A stretch of 21,338 nt of DNA. Origin: a virus. Below the pieces are notes generated by a model. It was not told where the DNA came from and made no database searches. It saw only the letters and a list, made by a program, of their open reading frames with translations. Shown piece after piece: positions 15,319 to 21,338 of the stretch. Location: IMG/VR virus record IMGVR_UViG_3300035698_001876, positions 1 through 21,338 of that record. The stretch is one strand, 5' to 3'. The translations under genes were made by a program, and so were the position numbers. Every line of letters starts with the position of its first letter. Position 1 is the stretch's first letter.

Positions 15319-15993
15319 ATGACAGCAATTATTAACTACAGCACCTTGATACAAGCTATACAAGATGAAGCGGAAGACGACGGAGTAGAATTTGTTGCTT
15401 TTTTACCTGTTGCTGTTGACCTTGCGGAAGAGCGCCTTTTTCGTGAACTTGACTTACCTGAACTAGAAGAAAAAACAACAGGAACTACAACAACAAACAT
15501 TCAAGAAGTGTCTAAGCCTACGGGGTATGAGCACGCGCAGTACTTTGTAATAGGCCAAGGCACGTCTAAAAGAGTTCTGAAAAAGAAAACAGAAAGTTTC
15601 ATTGAGGACTACTGGCCTGACAGTGACACTACAGGGTTACCTAAATACTACGCAGACGCTAGTAGCACACAGTTTATCTTAGCCCCTACCCCTGAGACTA
15701 ACTACCCTTATTTATTAAGGTACGTTAAAAAACCTACTAAACTAGGTACTTCTAATGCTACTAACTATTACACAAGTAACACACAAGATGTTTTGTTCGC
15801 TGCTACGATGTTAGAAATGGTGCAGTTTATGAAGGCTTTTAGTCAATTACCTATTTGGGAACAGAAATTTAACAACTTAAGAGATGGTTGGAACTTCCAA
15901 TCCACAAGATATCGTAGAGATGGTGACACCACTCCGATGAACCAAGATAACACGCCAAATAGTTTGAAACACGTAATTTCAAACAACGCGTAA
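15319..15993 (+). CDS. Adaptor protein, SU10-like
   Basis: 224 aa. It has the plan of the SU10-type phage adaptor family: an N-terminal helix (INYSTLIQAIQDEAED), a second helix LAEERLFRELDLPELEE (about 35-51), strands with YFVIGQGTSKRVLKKKTESFI, the DTTGLPKYYADASSTQFILAPTPE segment (about 109-132, cited as a pattern of G-x-P-K-Y-Y and L-x-P-T-P), a strand YLLRYVKKPT, and a C-terminal helix region with DVLFAATMLEMVQFMK. In these phages twelve such subunits sit below the portal and carry the nozzle and fibres. No strong Shine-Dalgarno is visible before ATG 15319 (only GAAAG). It has its own candidate promoter 50 bp upstream. Confidence 0.75.
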   Translation: MTAIINYSTLIQAIQDEAEDDGVEFVAFLPVAVDLAEERLFRELDLPELEEKTTGTTTTNIQEVSKPTGYEHAQYFVIGQGTSKRVLKKKTESFIEDYWPDSDTTGLPKYYADASSTQFILAPTPETNYPYLLRYVKKPTKLGTSNATNYYTSNTQDVLFAATMLEMVQFMKAFSQLPIWEQKFNNLRDGWNFQSTRYRRDGDTTPMNQDNTPNSLKHVISNNA

Positions 15994-16014
15994 AGAAGGA
16001 TTTGACAAAATAAG

Positions 16015-17124
16015 ATGGTCGCTACATACTCAGATAAGCTACGCTTTACCAAGCAAGGAACAGGGGATAATCCTAACACATGGGGAACGATCCTTAACAC
16101 TCAAGTAATTGATCTTATCGGGGAAGCTATTTCAGGTGTTGAGTCTGTTAGTGTAACGGGTTCGTCTAACGTTTCTTTAACAACCAACAACGGTTCGGCA
16201 GATACGTCGAGAGCCGCTGTGTTGGTCTTAACAGGCACTCTAGGTGCCGACATTGAGTTACTGGTTCCCGCAAGTGAAAAAACTTACTTTGTTAGAGGTG
16301 CTTGGACAGGCGCGTACACGGTATCTATTAAGATTAGTGGTAGTTCTACTGAGGTTGTGACACGTACAGGTGAAAAGAAAATTATGTACGTAGATGGGAC
16401 GGATGTCTTTGACATGGTTGATACTGGTTTAGTTGTCACAGATAACGACACTACTTCAGGTAACTTGAATGCTAAACTAACAGCGACGCTACCTTTAGTT
16501 AAGACTGAAGTAGATGACGCTTCTAACGAAACCTTAGATCTTTCTTTAAACTCTAACTACACCCTAAGTAGTGTTGGTTTACAAGGGGGGCAAGCGTTTA
16601 AGCCCGGTGGGACGTCTGCCACAGACATTACCTTTCTTAGTGGGGGACACTCTTCGGAAGATGGTGTCTTTATGGATGTTGCGTCAGACCTAACAAAAGA
16701 GTTAGACGCGGCGTGGGCAGCGGGTACCGCTCAAGGTGGCTTAGACACAGGCACAGTAGCGTCGGCCTCAACTTACTATTGTTTTGTTATCCACAACGTA
16801 ACCACAACAACAACAGACGCACTTTTTTCACTTTCTAGAACCTCCCCGTCGATGCCGTCAGGCTATACTAAAAAGCGTTTAGTAGGTTTTATAAGGACAG
16901 ATGGAAGCTCCTTACTAGAAGAGTGGAATATTATTTGGTCTTCTTTTGGTCCTTTCACCGGGCCTACAGCATGGCAAATTACAAACACTAACTCTTCGAA
17001 TGTTGTCACACAGGTTTATCTTGTCTTCGGTACTGACCCAGCTAGCACAGGCGCTCGACAAGTCTTCACAAGTGCAGGAGCAATAGAGGCTGACGATGAT
17101 GTAACAGCTTTTGCGTCAAGTTAA
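16015..17124 (+). CDS. Tail fibre protein
   Basis: 369 aa. The N-terminal 40 residues (YSDKLRFTKQGTGDNPNTWGT, with NTQVIDLIGEAISG after it) are a common phage fibre N-terminus in which the G-x-x-x-x-x-W-G-x-x-x-N-x pattern is well kept. Residues about 44-136 (LVLTGTLGADIELLVPASEK, then YFVRGAWTGAYTVSIKI, then GEKKIMYVDGTDV) are a second conserved fibre module. The C-terminal half (about 185-369) is strand-rich and variable in character and probably holds the receptor-contacting region. AAGAAGGA lies before ATG 16015. It is placed between the adaptor and another fibre-like gene. Confidence 0.7.
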   Translation: MVATYSDKLRFTKQGTGDNPNTWGTILNTQVIDLIGEAISGVESVSVTGSSNVSLTTNNGSADTSRAAVLVLTGTLGADIELLVPASEKTYFVRGAWTGAYTVSIKISGSSTEVVTRTGEKKIMYVDGTDVFDMVDTGLVVTDNDTTSGNLNAKLTATLPLVKTEVDDASNETLDLSLNSNYTLSSVGLQGGQAFKPGGTSATDITFLSGGHSSEDGVFMDVASDLTKELDAAWAAGTAQGGLDTGTVASASTYYCFVIHNVTTTTTDALFSLSRTSPSMPSGYTKKRLVGFIRTDGSSLLEEWNIIWSSFGPFTGPTAWQITNTNSSNVVTQVYLVFGTDPASTGARQVFTSAGAIEADDDVTAFASS

Positions 17125-17141
17125 CAAGATAGAGATAACGT

Positions 17142-17756
17142 ATGACTTTACAAGCAGGTGGCTCTTTAGCCATATCAGATATTCGAGGTGAGTTCGGTGG
17201 TACTATACCAGACAGCTTGAGTGAATACTACAAAGGTGGTGGACTTGTTCCCAGTGATGCAGTTGTTGGTGACATTCCTACAAGCGGGAGAATATCGTAC
17301 AGCGATTTCTTTAACAGTTCTGCCATACTAGATCCTCCTGTAGCAATTGGGGGGATTCTTATTTCTAAGAGTTTTTCTGGTGCCGCGCCTATAACTGGTA
17401 GAGGGACTGTTTCAGATCAGACATACACATTTAATGCTTTGCACAGAGACGCAAGTTATAGGGTTGACTGGTTTTTAACGGCTACAGCGCAGTATGACTT
17501 TACTTACAGTAGGGTACGTATTTTTGTTAATGGCGTGCAGCAGTATAACGGTAAAGTAGGACACGGAAGCACTCTTTCAGGTTGGGAAGACTCCTACTTT
17601 AGAGACAACACTGGGCAAAGGGACAGAGCATCTCCTATTTTAACTCTTGGTTTTGGTGATGTTGTTCAAATTATTATGACTGTAGGGAGTAGGTTAGAAA
17701 GTAGTGCAAGTTTAAACCACTCCGATTTTTACTACGAGATAGAGAGGACTGCTTAA
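17142..17756 (+). CDS. Short fibre-like protein
   Basis: 204 aa. The N-terminus carries SLAISDIRGEFGGTIPDSLSEYYKGGG (about 8-34, seen as paired motifs ISDIRGEFGG and SLSEYYKGG), then IPTSGRISYSDFFN (46-59), a module I recall from the start of many marine phage fibre or host-interaction proteins. The C-terminal 130 residues are a beta-sandwich-like region with Tyr-rich strands (YRVDWFLTATAQYDFTYS) and a loop GWEDSYFRDNTGQRDRA. No transmembrane segment or signal peptide. The stop is one base before the next start. Likely a virion adhesion component; partner unknown. Confidence 0.6.
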   Translation: MTLQAGGSLAISDIRGEFGGTIPDSLSEYYKGGGLVPSDAVVGDIPTSGRISYSDFFNSSAILDPPVAIGGILISKSFSGAAPITGRGTVSDQTYTFNALHRDASYRVDWFLTATAQYDFTYSRVRIFVNGVQQYNGKVGHGSTLSGWEDSYFRDNTGQRDRASPILTLGFGDVVQIIMTVGSRLESSASLNHSDFYYEIERTA

Positions 17757-17757
17757 G

Positions 17758-19209
17758 ATGTCAGGTGATACAAGATTGAAATTAATTGAGTTCCTCCCCG
17801 GTTTTAATAAGAACACAACTAACTATAGGGCTGAAAACTACTGGGTTGATGGGGATAAAGTGAGATTTCGTAATGGGAAGCCTGAAAAACTAGGTGGATG
17901 GGTGGGTGAAACTGTCGCTCAAAACACAGACGCAGCTATTAGTAATTTTACAGGTATATCTAGGAATGTGCATACTTGGACAGATTTAAGTTTCAATAAG
18001 TACTTTGCCACAGGCAGTGAGAAAAAGGTTGAGTTATTCACAGGTTCTCAGATATATGATGTAACTCCTTATAGAGAAACACTGACCCTTACAGATGTCA
18101 TAACAACTGCTTCAGGGGTATCTGTCGTTACGATAGCCGATACAAATCATGGTTTGACGGCGGGGGATTTTATTTACGTGGATAGTCAAGTAAGTTCAGT
18201 AGATGGTATATCCTTACTAGGAGAGTATGTAGTAGTTAGCGTTGTGGATACCGACAATTACACGATAGACTCAGGTACGTCTGCATCAGGTACAACAGCT
18301 AGTGATGGGGGTGACTTAGTTTTAAACTACTTACTAGAAAATGGGGACGTTGACAATGGGAATGTTTTAGGTTACGGCGGGGGTACTTTCGGTTCACCCG
18401 GATCGTCTGTGATAACTTCAGTTTCTCTTACAGACCCTCTTGACACAACTAGTGGCGACGCTACTGTAACCGTTAATGATGTAGCTCATGGGCTTGTCGT
18501 AGGAGACTTTATTACAGTTGTATCTCAAGCTTCTGCTTTAGATGGTATTGACTTAAGTGGAGGAGACTTTGAAGTAACGACAGTTGCGGGGGTAGATGAG
18601 TACACAATTGAAGCTGTAAATAACGTTACTTTAGTTGAAACAACTGCCACAGGGACTACTTCAGGTGGAGGTGGTGCGTTTGTTGTTCAGTATGGGGGAG
18701 AGGGTTGGGATAAGCCCCGCGCAGGAGTTGGGGGCTCTTTTCTTAGACAATGGTCTTTCGATAACTGGGGAGAGGATTTGATAGCGTGTGTGCGCAACGG
18801 TAAGATTTACCAATGGGATGCTTCTAACGGAACTTCTACACGCTTGCAAGTAGTATCTAATGCCCCTACACAAAATCTCATGGTTCTTGTAGCACAACCT
18901 TCTAGGCACTTAGTTGCTTTTGGTACACAAGAGTCTGTAGGAGATGTCTTTGACCCACTTACAATTAGGTGGGCGGCTCAAGAGACTTTAACTACGTGGG
19001 CTATTACAGCTACAAATACAGCAGGGGAATACCGTTTACCTAAAGGCAACTACATTGTTTCTGTTATTCAAACTAAAAATGAAATCATTATTCAAACTGA
19101 TAACACTGTGTACTCTATGCGATTTGTCGGGGGTAATGATGTTTTTCAGTTTGATATCTTAGCAGATAACGTTAGTGCTATTTCACAGAACTGTGGGGAC
19201 AGACATTGA
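17758..19209 (+). CDS. Tail nozzle-like protein, N-terminal frame
   Basis: 483 aa, ending in frame 0 at TGA 19207-19209, but almost certainly the first two thirds of a longer protein of about 709 aa. The family is the tubular/nozzle protein that closes the short tail of podophages. Conserved parts: EFLPGFNKNTTNYRAENYWVDGDKVRFRNGKPEKLGGW (11-48, seen as W-x-D-G-D-K-V-R-F-R-N-G), TIRWAAQETLTTWAI (402-416), and the end MRFVGGNDVFQFDILADNVSAI. Two tandem beta domains lie inside: NHGLTAGDFIYVDSQ (130-144) and AHGLVVGDFITVVSQ (243-257), each followed by DGI and a YTI strand. The frame then ends QNCG-DRH instead of continuing to the conserved glycine-valine-tyrosine strand found in the next frame. 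GAGAGGA precedes ATG 17758. Confidence 0.8.
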   Translation: MSGDTRLKLIEFLPGFNKNTTNYRAENYWVDGDKVRFRNGKPEKLGGWVGETVAQNTDAAISNFTGISRNVHTWTDLSFNKYFATGSEKKVELFTGSQIYDVTPYRETLTLTDVITTASGVSVVTIADTNHGLTAGDFIYVDSQVSSVDGISLLGEYVVVSVVDTDNYTIDSGTSASGTTASDGGDLVLNYLLENGDVDNGNVLGYGGGTFGSPGSSVITSVSLTDPLDTTSGDATVTVNDVAHGLVVGDFITVVSQASALDGIDLSGGDFEVTTVAGVDEYTIEAVNNVTLVETTATGTTSGGGGAFVVQYGGEGWDKPRAGVGGSFLRQWSFDNWGEDLIACVRNGKIYQWDASNGTSTRLQVVSNAPTQNLMVLVAQPSRHLVAFGTQESVGDVFDPLTIRWAAQETLTTWAITATNTAGEYRLPKGNYIVSVIQTKNEIIIQTDNTVYSMRFVGGNDVFQFDILADNVSAISQNCGDRH

Positions 19210-19888
19210 CGGTGTAGTATACTTTATGGGTACTAACAGTTTTTATATTTACGATGGCGTTGTACGTGTTCTTAAATCGTCCTTAGAAGAGTTTTACTTT
19301 GACCAAGATGGTGGGGGCAGGATTAATTACTCTCAAAAAGACAAGGTTTTCTGCGCGACAAATAAAGAGTTCAACGAATTGATCTGGTTAGTTCCGGTAG
19401 AAGGTAACGACGAGGTTTCAAGGTATATCCTTTATAATTACGTAGAAGGTACTTGGTGTGATGGTACTTTAGATAGGACTACATGGATTGATCGAAGTAT
19501 CTTTCAAAATCCTTATGCTATTGATTCTAGTGGTAAACTATTCGTCCACGAAGAAGGTAAAGATGACGACGCGAACGTTATGACTGCATTTTTACGTAGT
19601 GGTGATTTAGACTTAGACGAAGGTCAAGAGTTGATGTTTGTGGATCGTTTTGTTCCTGACTTTAAACTCGTACCTAACCGCAGTGCTAATTTGTACCTTT
19701 ATTTAAAGAAGTACCCTAACAGCCTTGAAGTTGAAAAGGGTCCGTATACTTTTGACAACAATACAGAGAAGGTTAGCCTTCGTGCACGTGCAAGACACGC
19801 TTCTATTAAGTATGAAGTAAGCACACTAGGCTCAGACTTTGAGGTAGGGTACCCTCGGTTTAGTCTTCAAACTGACGGGGGTAGGTAA
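19175..19888 (+). CDS. Tail nozzle-like protein, C-terminal frame (+1)
   Basis: 237 aa from a GTG at 19175 with no Shine-Dalgarno; it overlaps the previous frame by 35 bp and is very unlikely to start by itself. Read through in the +1 frame at the four G at 19195-19198, the joined protein reads ISQNCG then TDIDGVVYFMGTNSFYIYDG, which aligns without gaps to the family pattern N-G-x-V-x-W-M-G-x-x-x-F-x-x-Y-D-G. Further family marks follow: YNYVEGTWCDGTLDRTTWID and a strand-rich C-terminus with VDRFVPDFKLV. So this is the C-terminal third of the nozzle protein, reached either by programmed +1 frameshifting or because the sequence carries one extra G. The next gene starts 5 bp after the stop. Confidence 0.75.
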   Translation: MLFHRTVGTDIDGVVYFMGTNSFYIYDGVVRVLKSSLEEFYFDQDGGGRINYSQKDKVFCATNKEFNELIWLVPVEGNDEVSRYILYNYVEGTWCDGTLDRTTWIDRSIFQNPYAIDSSGKLFVHEEGKDDDANVMTAFLRSGDLDLDEGQELMFVDRFVPDFKLVPNRSANLYLYLKKYPNSLEVEKGPYTFDNNTEKVSLRARARHASIKYEVSTLGSDFEVGYPRFSLQTDGGR

Positions 19889-19893
19889 GGGGT

Positions 19894-20304
19894 ATGCCAA
19901 TTAGCTTTGGGAGACTTCCTGAACCAACCTTTGTTACTGATGAGGTTTCTAAGAGTTACGTAAATCAGTTGCTTCGTGTGTTGGTAAATAACTTTAATAA
20001 CATTAGCCTCAGCCTTGACCAAGCAGGGAGTACAATAAATATTAGTACTGCCTCTGGTAACACGACAATAGATCCGTCTGGCAATCAGTGGAACGGTGAC
20101 ACGGATGGAGGGGCTTTTACTTTTACTTTGCCTGTCGGGGTACAAGGAAATACATATAGACTTGTAAATGTAGGTACAAGTGGTAACGACTTAACAGTAA
20201 CACCTGCTGGCTCTGAATTACTTATAGGGGTCAACTCTAGTTTTACTTTAAGTGATGGTGAGAGTTTACAAATAGCGTATGACATGACAAATGGATGGTA
20301 CTAA
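19894..20304 (+). CDS. Small fibre/tail-associated protein
   Basis: 136 aa. A helical N-terminus (TDEVSKSYVNQLLRVLVNNFNNISLSL, about 15-41) is followed by a beta domain with FTFTLPVGVQGNTYRLVNVG (about 77-96) and LTVTPAGSELLIGVNSSFTLSDGESLQIAYD (about 101-131), ending in WY. This Gly/Asn-rich beta module with F-T-L-P-x-G-x-x-G-x-T-Y and T-L-x-D-G-E-S-L is frequent in phage fibre and head-fibre proteins. The helix could trimerise. GTAGG and AAGGGG lie before ATG 19894. It ends the tail block. Confidence 0.6.
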   Translation: MPISFGRLPEPTFVTDEVSKSYVNQLLRVLVNNFNNISLSLDQAGSTINISTASGNTTIDPSGNQWNGDTDGGAFTFTLPVGVQGNTYRLVNVGTSGNDLTVTPAGSELLIGVNSSFTLSDGESLQIAYDMTNGWY

Positions 20305-20327
20305 TAAATGAGTAGAAGTTTTAACAC

Positions 20328-20356
20328 TAGACAAATAAAGAAAGAAATGGTATAAT
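20328..20356 (+). promoter_or_regulatory. Extended -10 promoter placed for a leaderless transcript
   Basis: TAGACA (20328-20333), 17 bp, TATAAT (20351-20356) preceded by TGG (20348-20350). With usual geometry +1 falls at 20363, the A of the ATG of the next gene, and no Shine-Dalgarno lies before that ATG. The promoter quality is good; the leaderless reading is inference from spacing. Confidence 0.75.
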
Positions 20357-20362
20357 ACTCTT

Positions 20363-20689
20363 ATGGCTAATGTAAATAAAAAAGCAGCAATACAACGACA
20401 GCAAGGTCTTCCTTCGAAAGAACAAATTCTTACTGCTCCTGAAAACACAGATACAGTTCCAGCACAAATTAACAGTGCTAGTGGTGAACCCCAAGCTCCG
20501 GCAGCCTTAACAGAAGGAGAGTTTGTTTTCTCTATTCCTTCTATTGTGGCGCTAGGTGAAGGTGACTACGATTCAGGTGTAGCCCTTTTAGAGCAAATTC
20601 ACGAAGAGTTACGGTTAACAGGGGAGGACATGGTTAGCCAACTGAATAACGAAACCCCTCAAGGTCTTGCAGGAGCTGCCCCACTTTAA
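20363..20689 (+). CDS. Conserved small protein of the late cassette
   Basis: 108 aa, acidic. The first 50 residues are polar and probably disordered (KKAAIQRQQGLPSKEQIL, then Ala/Pro/Ser-rich). The conserved part is AALTEGEFVFSIPSIVALGEG (47-67, cited in part) and DSGVALLEQIHEELR, a pattern, L-T-x-G-E-x-V followed by a G-D/E-G turn and helix, that I recall from small proteins just before the internal virion proteins of related phages; function unknown. No Shine-Dalgarno precedes ATG 20363, and the promoter at 20328-20356 would begin transcription at the start codon. AAGGATAACTC after its stop serves the next gene. Confidence 0.7.
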   Translation: MANVNKKAAIQRQQGLPSKEQILTAPENTDTVPAQINSASGEPQAPAALTEGEFVFSIPSIVALGEGDYDSGVALLEQIHEELRLTGEDMVSQLNNETPQGLAGAAPL

Positions 20690-20703
20690 GGATAACTCAC
20701 ACA

Positions 20704-21204
20704 ATGACTACTAGCGACGCCTTAGTAAAACAAATAAAGTTTGCTAAACCAGAAGATATCCCCCAAATAGTATCTTTTGGTTACGCCTCCTTTAATGAAA
20801 ACTCTTTAAAAGGTTTTGGCCTAGACCCCTCCTTTTCAAAAGCCGTTTTATCTGTGACTGATTGGGTTGTCAACGATGTTATACTAGTTAAACGTAATGA
20901 CGACAACGACCAGTTTATTGATGGTGTAGCTGCTATGCAAACCTCAACAACGTGGTGGTCAGACTGTCCGTGTTTATTTATGACACTTTACTTTGTAACA
21001 CCTGAAAAAAGAACACTTTCTCTTGCTTCGGCCCTTTTGAAGGCCTCTAAGGAGTATGCTATAATGAAGCAATTGCCATTGATACTAGATCTAGTCGGGC
21101 AGAAAGATATGGAAAGAAAAAAGAAACTTTTAAAGTACCTAGGTTTTACTGAAGCCGGGTCACTTTTTATCTTTTCTCCCCTCCAATATAAAGAAAAGGA
21201 ATAA
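20704..21204 (+). CDS. GNAT-like N-acetyltransferase
   Basis: 166 aa, usual for GNAT proteins. Members move an acetyl group from acetyl-CoA to an amine. The order fits: IKFAKPEDIPQIVSFG (first strand and helix), a middle with DGVAAMQTSTTWWSDC (strand 4 region), LFMTLYFVTPEKRTLSLASALLKASKEYA (motif A, about 96-124), PLILDLVGQKDMERKKKLLKYLGF (motif B helix, about 127-150). The acetyl-CoA loop is degenerate: the usual R/Q-x-x-G-x-G/A reads R-T-L-S-L-A here, with Ser where Gly is expected, so activity is uncertain. Such genes recur among late genes of marine podophages; substrate unknown (virion or host protein are both possible). AAGGA precedes ATG 20704. Confidence 0.7.
   Translation: MTTSDALVKQIKFAKPEDIPQIVSFGYASFNENSLKGFGLDPSFSKAVLSVTDWVVNDVILVKRNDDNDQFIDGVAAMQTSTTWWSDCPCLFMTLYFVTPEKRTLSLASALLKASKEYAIMKQLPLILDLVGQKDMERKKKLLKYLGFTEAGSLFIFSPLQYKEKE
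21037..21065 (+). promoter_or_regulatory. Candidate promoter inside the GNAT gene
   Basis: TTGAAG (21037-21042), 17 bp, TATAAT (21060-21065) preceded by TGC, an extended -10. It would start near 21072, 140 bp before the last gene. It lies inside coding sequence and may be chance. Confidence 0.35.
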
Positions 21205-21210
21205 ACTCTA

Positions 21211-21338
21211 ATGGGCAGTCTTCTCGGTGGTGAACCAAAAACAACAACACAAACACAAACAAACGTTGTTGACCTCCCCAAGTACATTCAAGGACCTTTA
21301 CAAGATCTTATAGGCCGCGCTGAAGAGCTGTCCCTTCA
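21211..21338 (+). CDS. 5' end of a late virion protein gene (partial)
   Basis: Open from ATG 21211 to the window edge, 42 codons seen. AAAAGGA lies 11 bases before the start, and the gene begins 6 bp after the GNAT stop. The N-terminus MGSLLGGEPKTTTQTQTN then VVDLPKYIQGPLQDLIGRAEEL, a Gly-rich start, a Thr/Gln stretch, then Pro-Tyr and an amphipathic helix, is a familiar opening for long virion or DNA-ejection proteins that follow the tail genes in podophages. The product cannot be named from this fragment. Confidence 0.6.
   Translation, partial: MGSLLGGEPKTTTQTQTNVVDLPKYIQGPLQDLIGRAEELSL

Noticed and set aside
16002-16030. TTGACA-N17-CATACT overlapping the start of the fibre gene
   Set aside because: The -10 matches only four of six and transcription would start inside the gene, after its start codon.
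11739-17756. Diversity-generating retroelement target in the fibre genes
   Set aside because: No reverse transcriptase gene and no template/variable repeat pair was seen in the window.

Overview
The window is the structural half of a double-stranded DNA phage genome, most likely a short-tailed (podovirus-type) phage of a Gram-negative, probably marine, bacterium. All convincing genes lie on the + strand and are tightly packed, mostly with Shine-Dalgarno sites. There is a large and small terminase, a P22-like portal, an HK97-fold major capsid protein, two adaptor-type proteins and a nozzle-type tail protein, but no tape measure, tail tube or sheath. The marine assignment rests on recalled resemblance of many proteins to uncultured marine podophages. 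The presence of sigma70-type promoters suggests that late genes are transcribed by host RNA polymerase. No integrase, lysis or replication gene and no tRNA is visible here.

Layout. 1-668 is non-coding: a helically phased direct-repeat array (1-210), possibly a packaging site or origin, then a leader with a candidate promoter. 669-3020 is the terminase pair, split by an AT-rich tandem repeat. A perfect-consensus sigma70 promoter (3023-3051) precedes the head block: TTG-started portal, a small helical protein, a GroES-like co-chaperonin, a scaffold, a conserved head-associated protein, a capsid-associated protein carrying an inserted flagellin-IN-like domain, and the major capsid protein (8992-9921). 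A strong intrinsic terminator follows, with a new promoter overlapping its stem.

10058-20304 is the tail and adhesion block. Two adaptor-like proteins (13089, 15319) and a nozzle-like protein (17758-19888) are interleaved with at least six fibre- or spike-like proteins, including a beta-helix tailspike-like protein and one with a DNRLRE-type C-terminal domain. The nozzle gene is split into two overlapping frames at a run of four G, which is either programmed +1 frameshifting or an indel. A further promoter, placed to make a leaderless transcript, starts the last block: a small conserved protein, a GNAT-like acetyltransferase, and the 5' end of what looks like an internal virion protein running off the right edge.

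Most worth a second look: the frameshift in the nozzle gene, the phased repeat array upstream of terS, the co-chaperonin inside the head cassette, the terminator/promoter overlap after the capsid gene, the leaderless-type promoter, and the number of separate adhesion genes. Family assignments are from motif reading and memory of related phage proteins; no database search was run.
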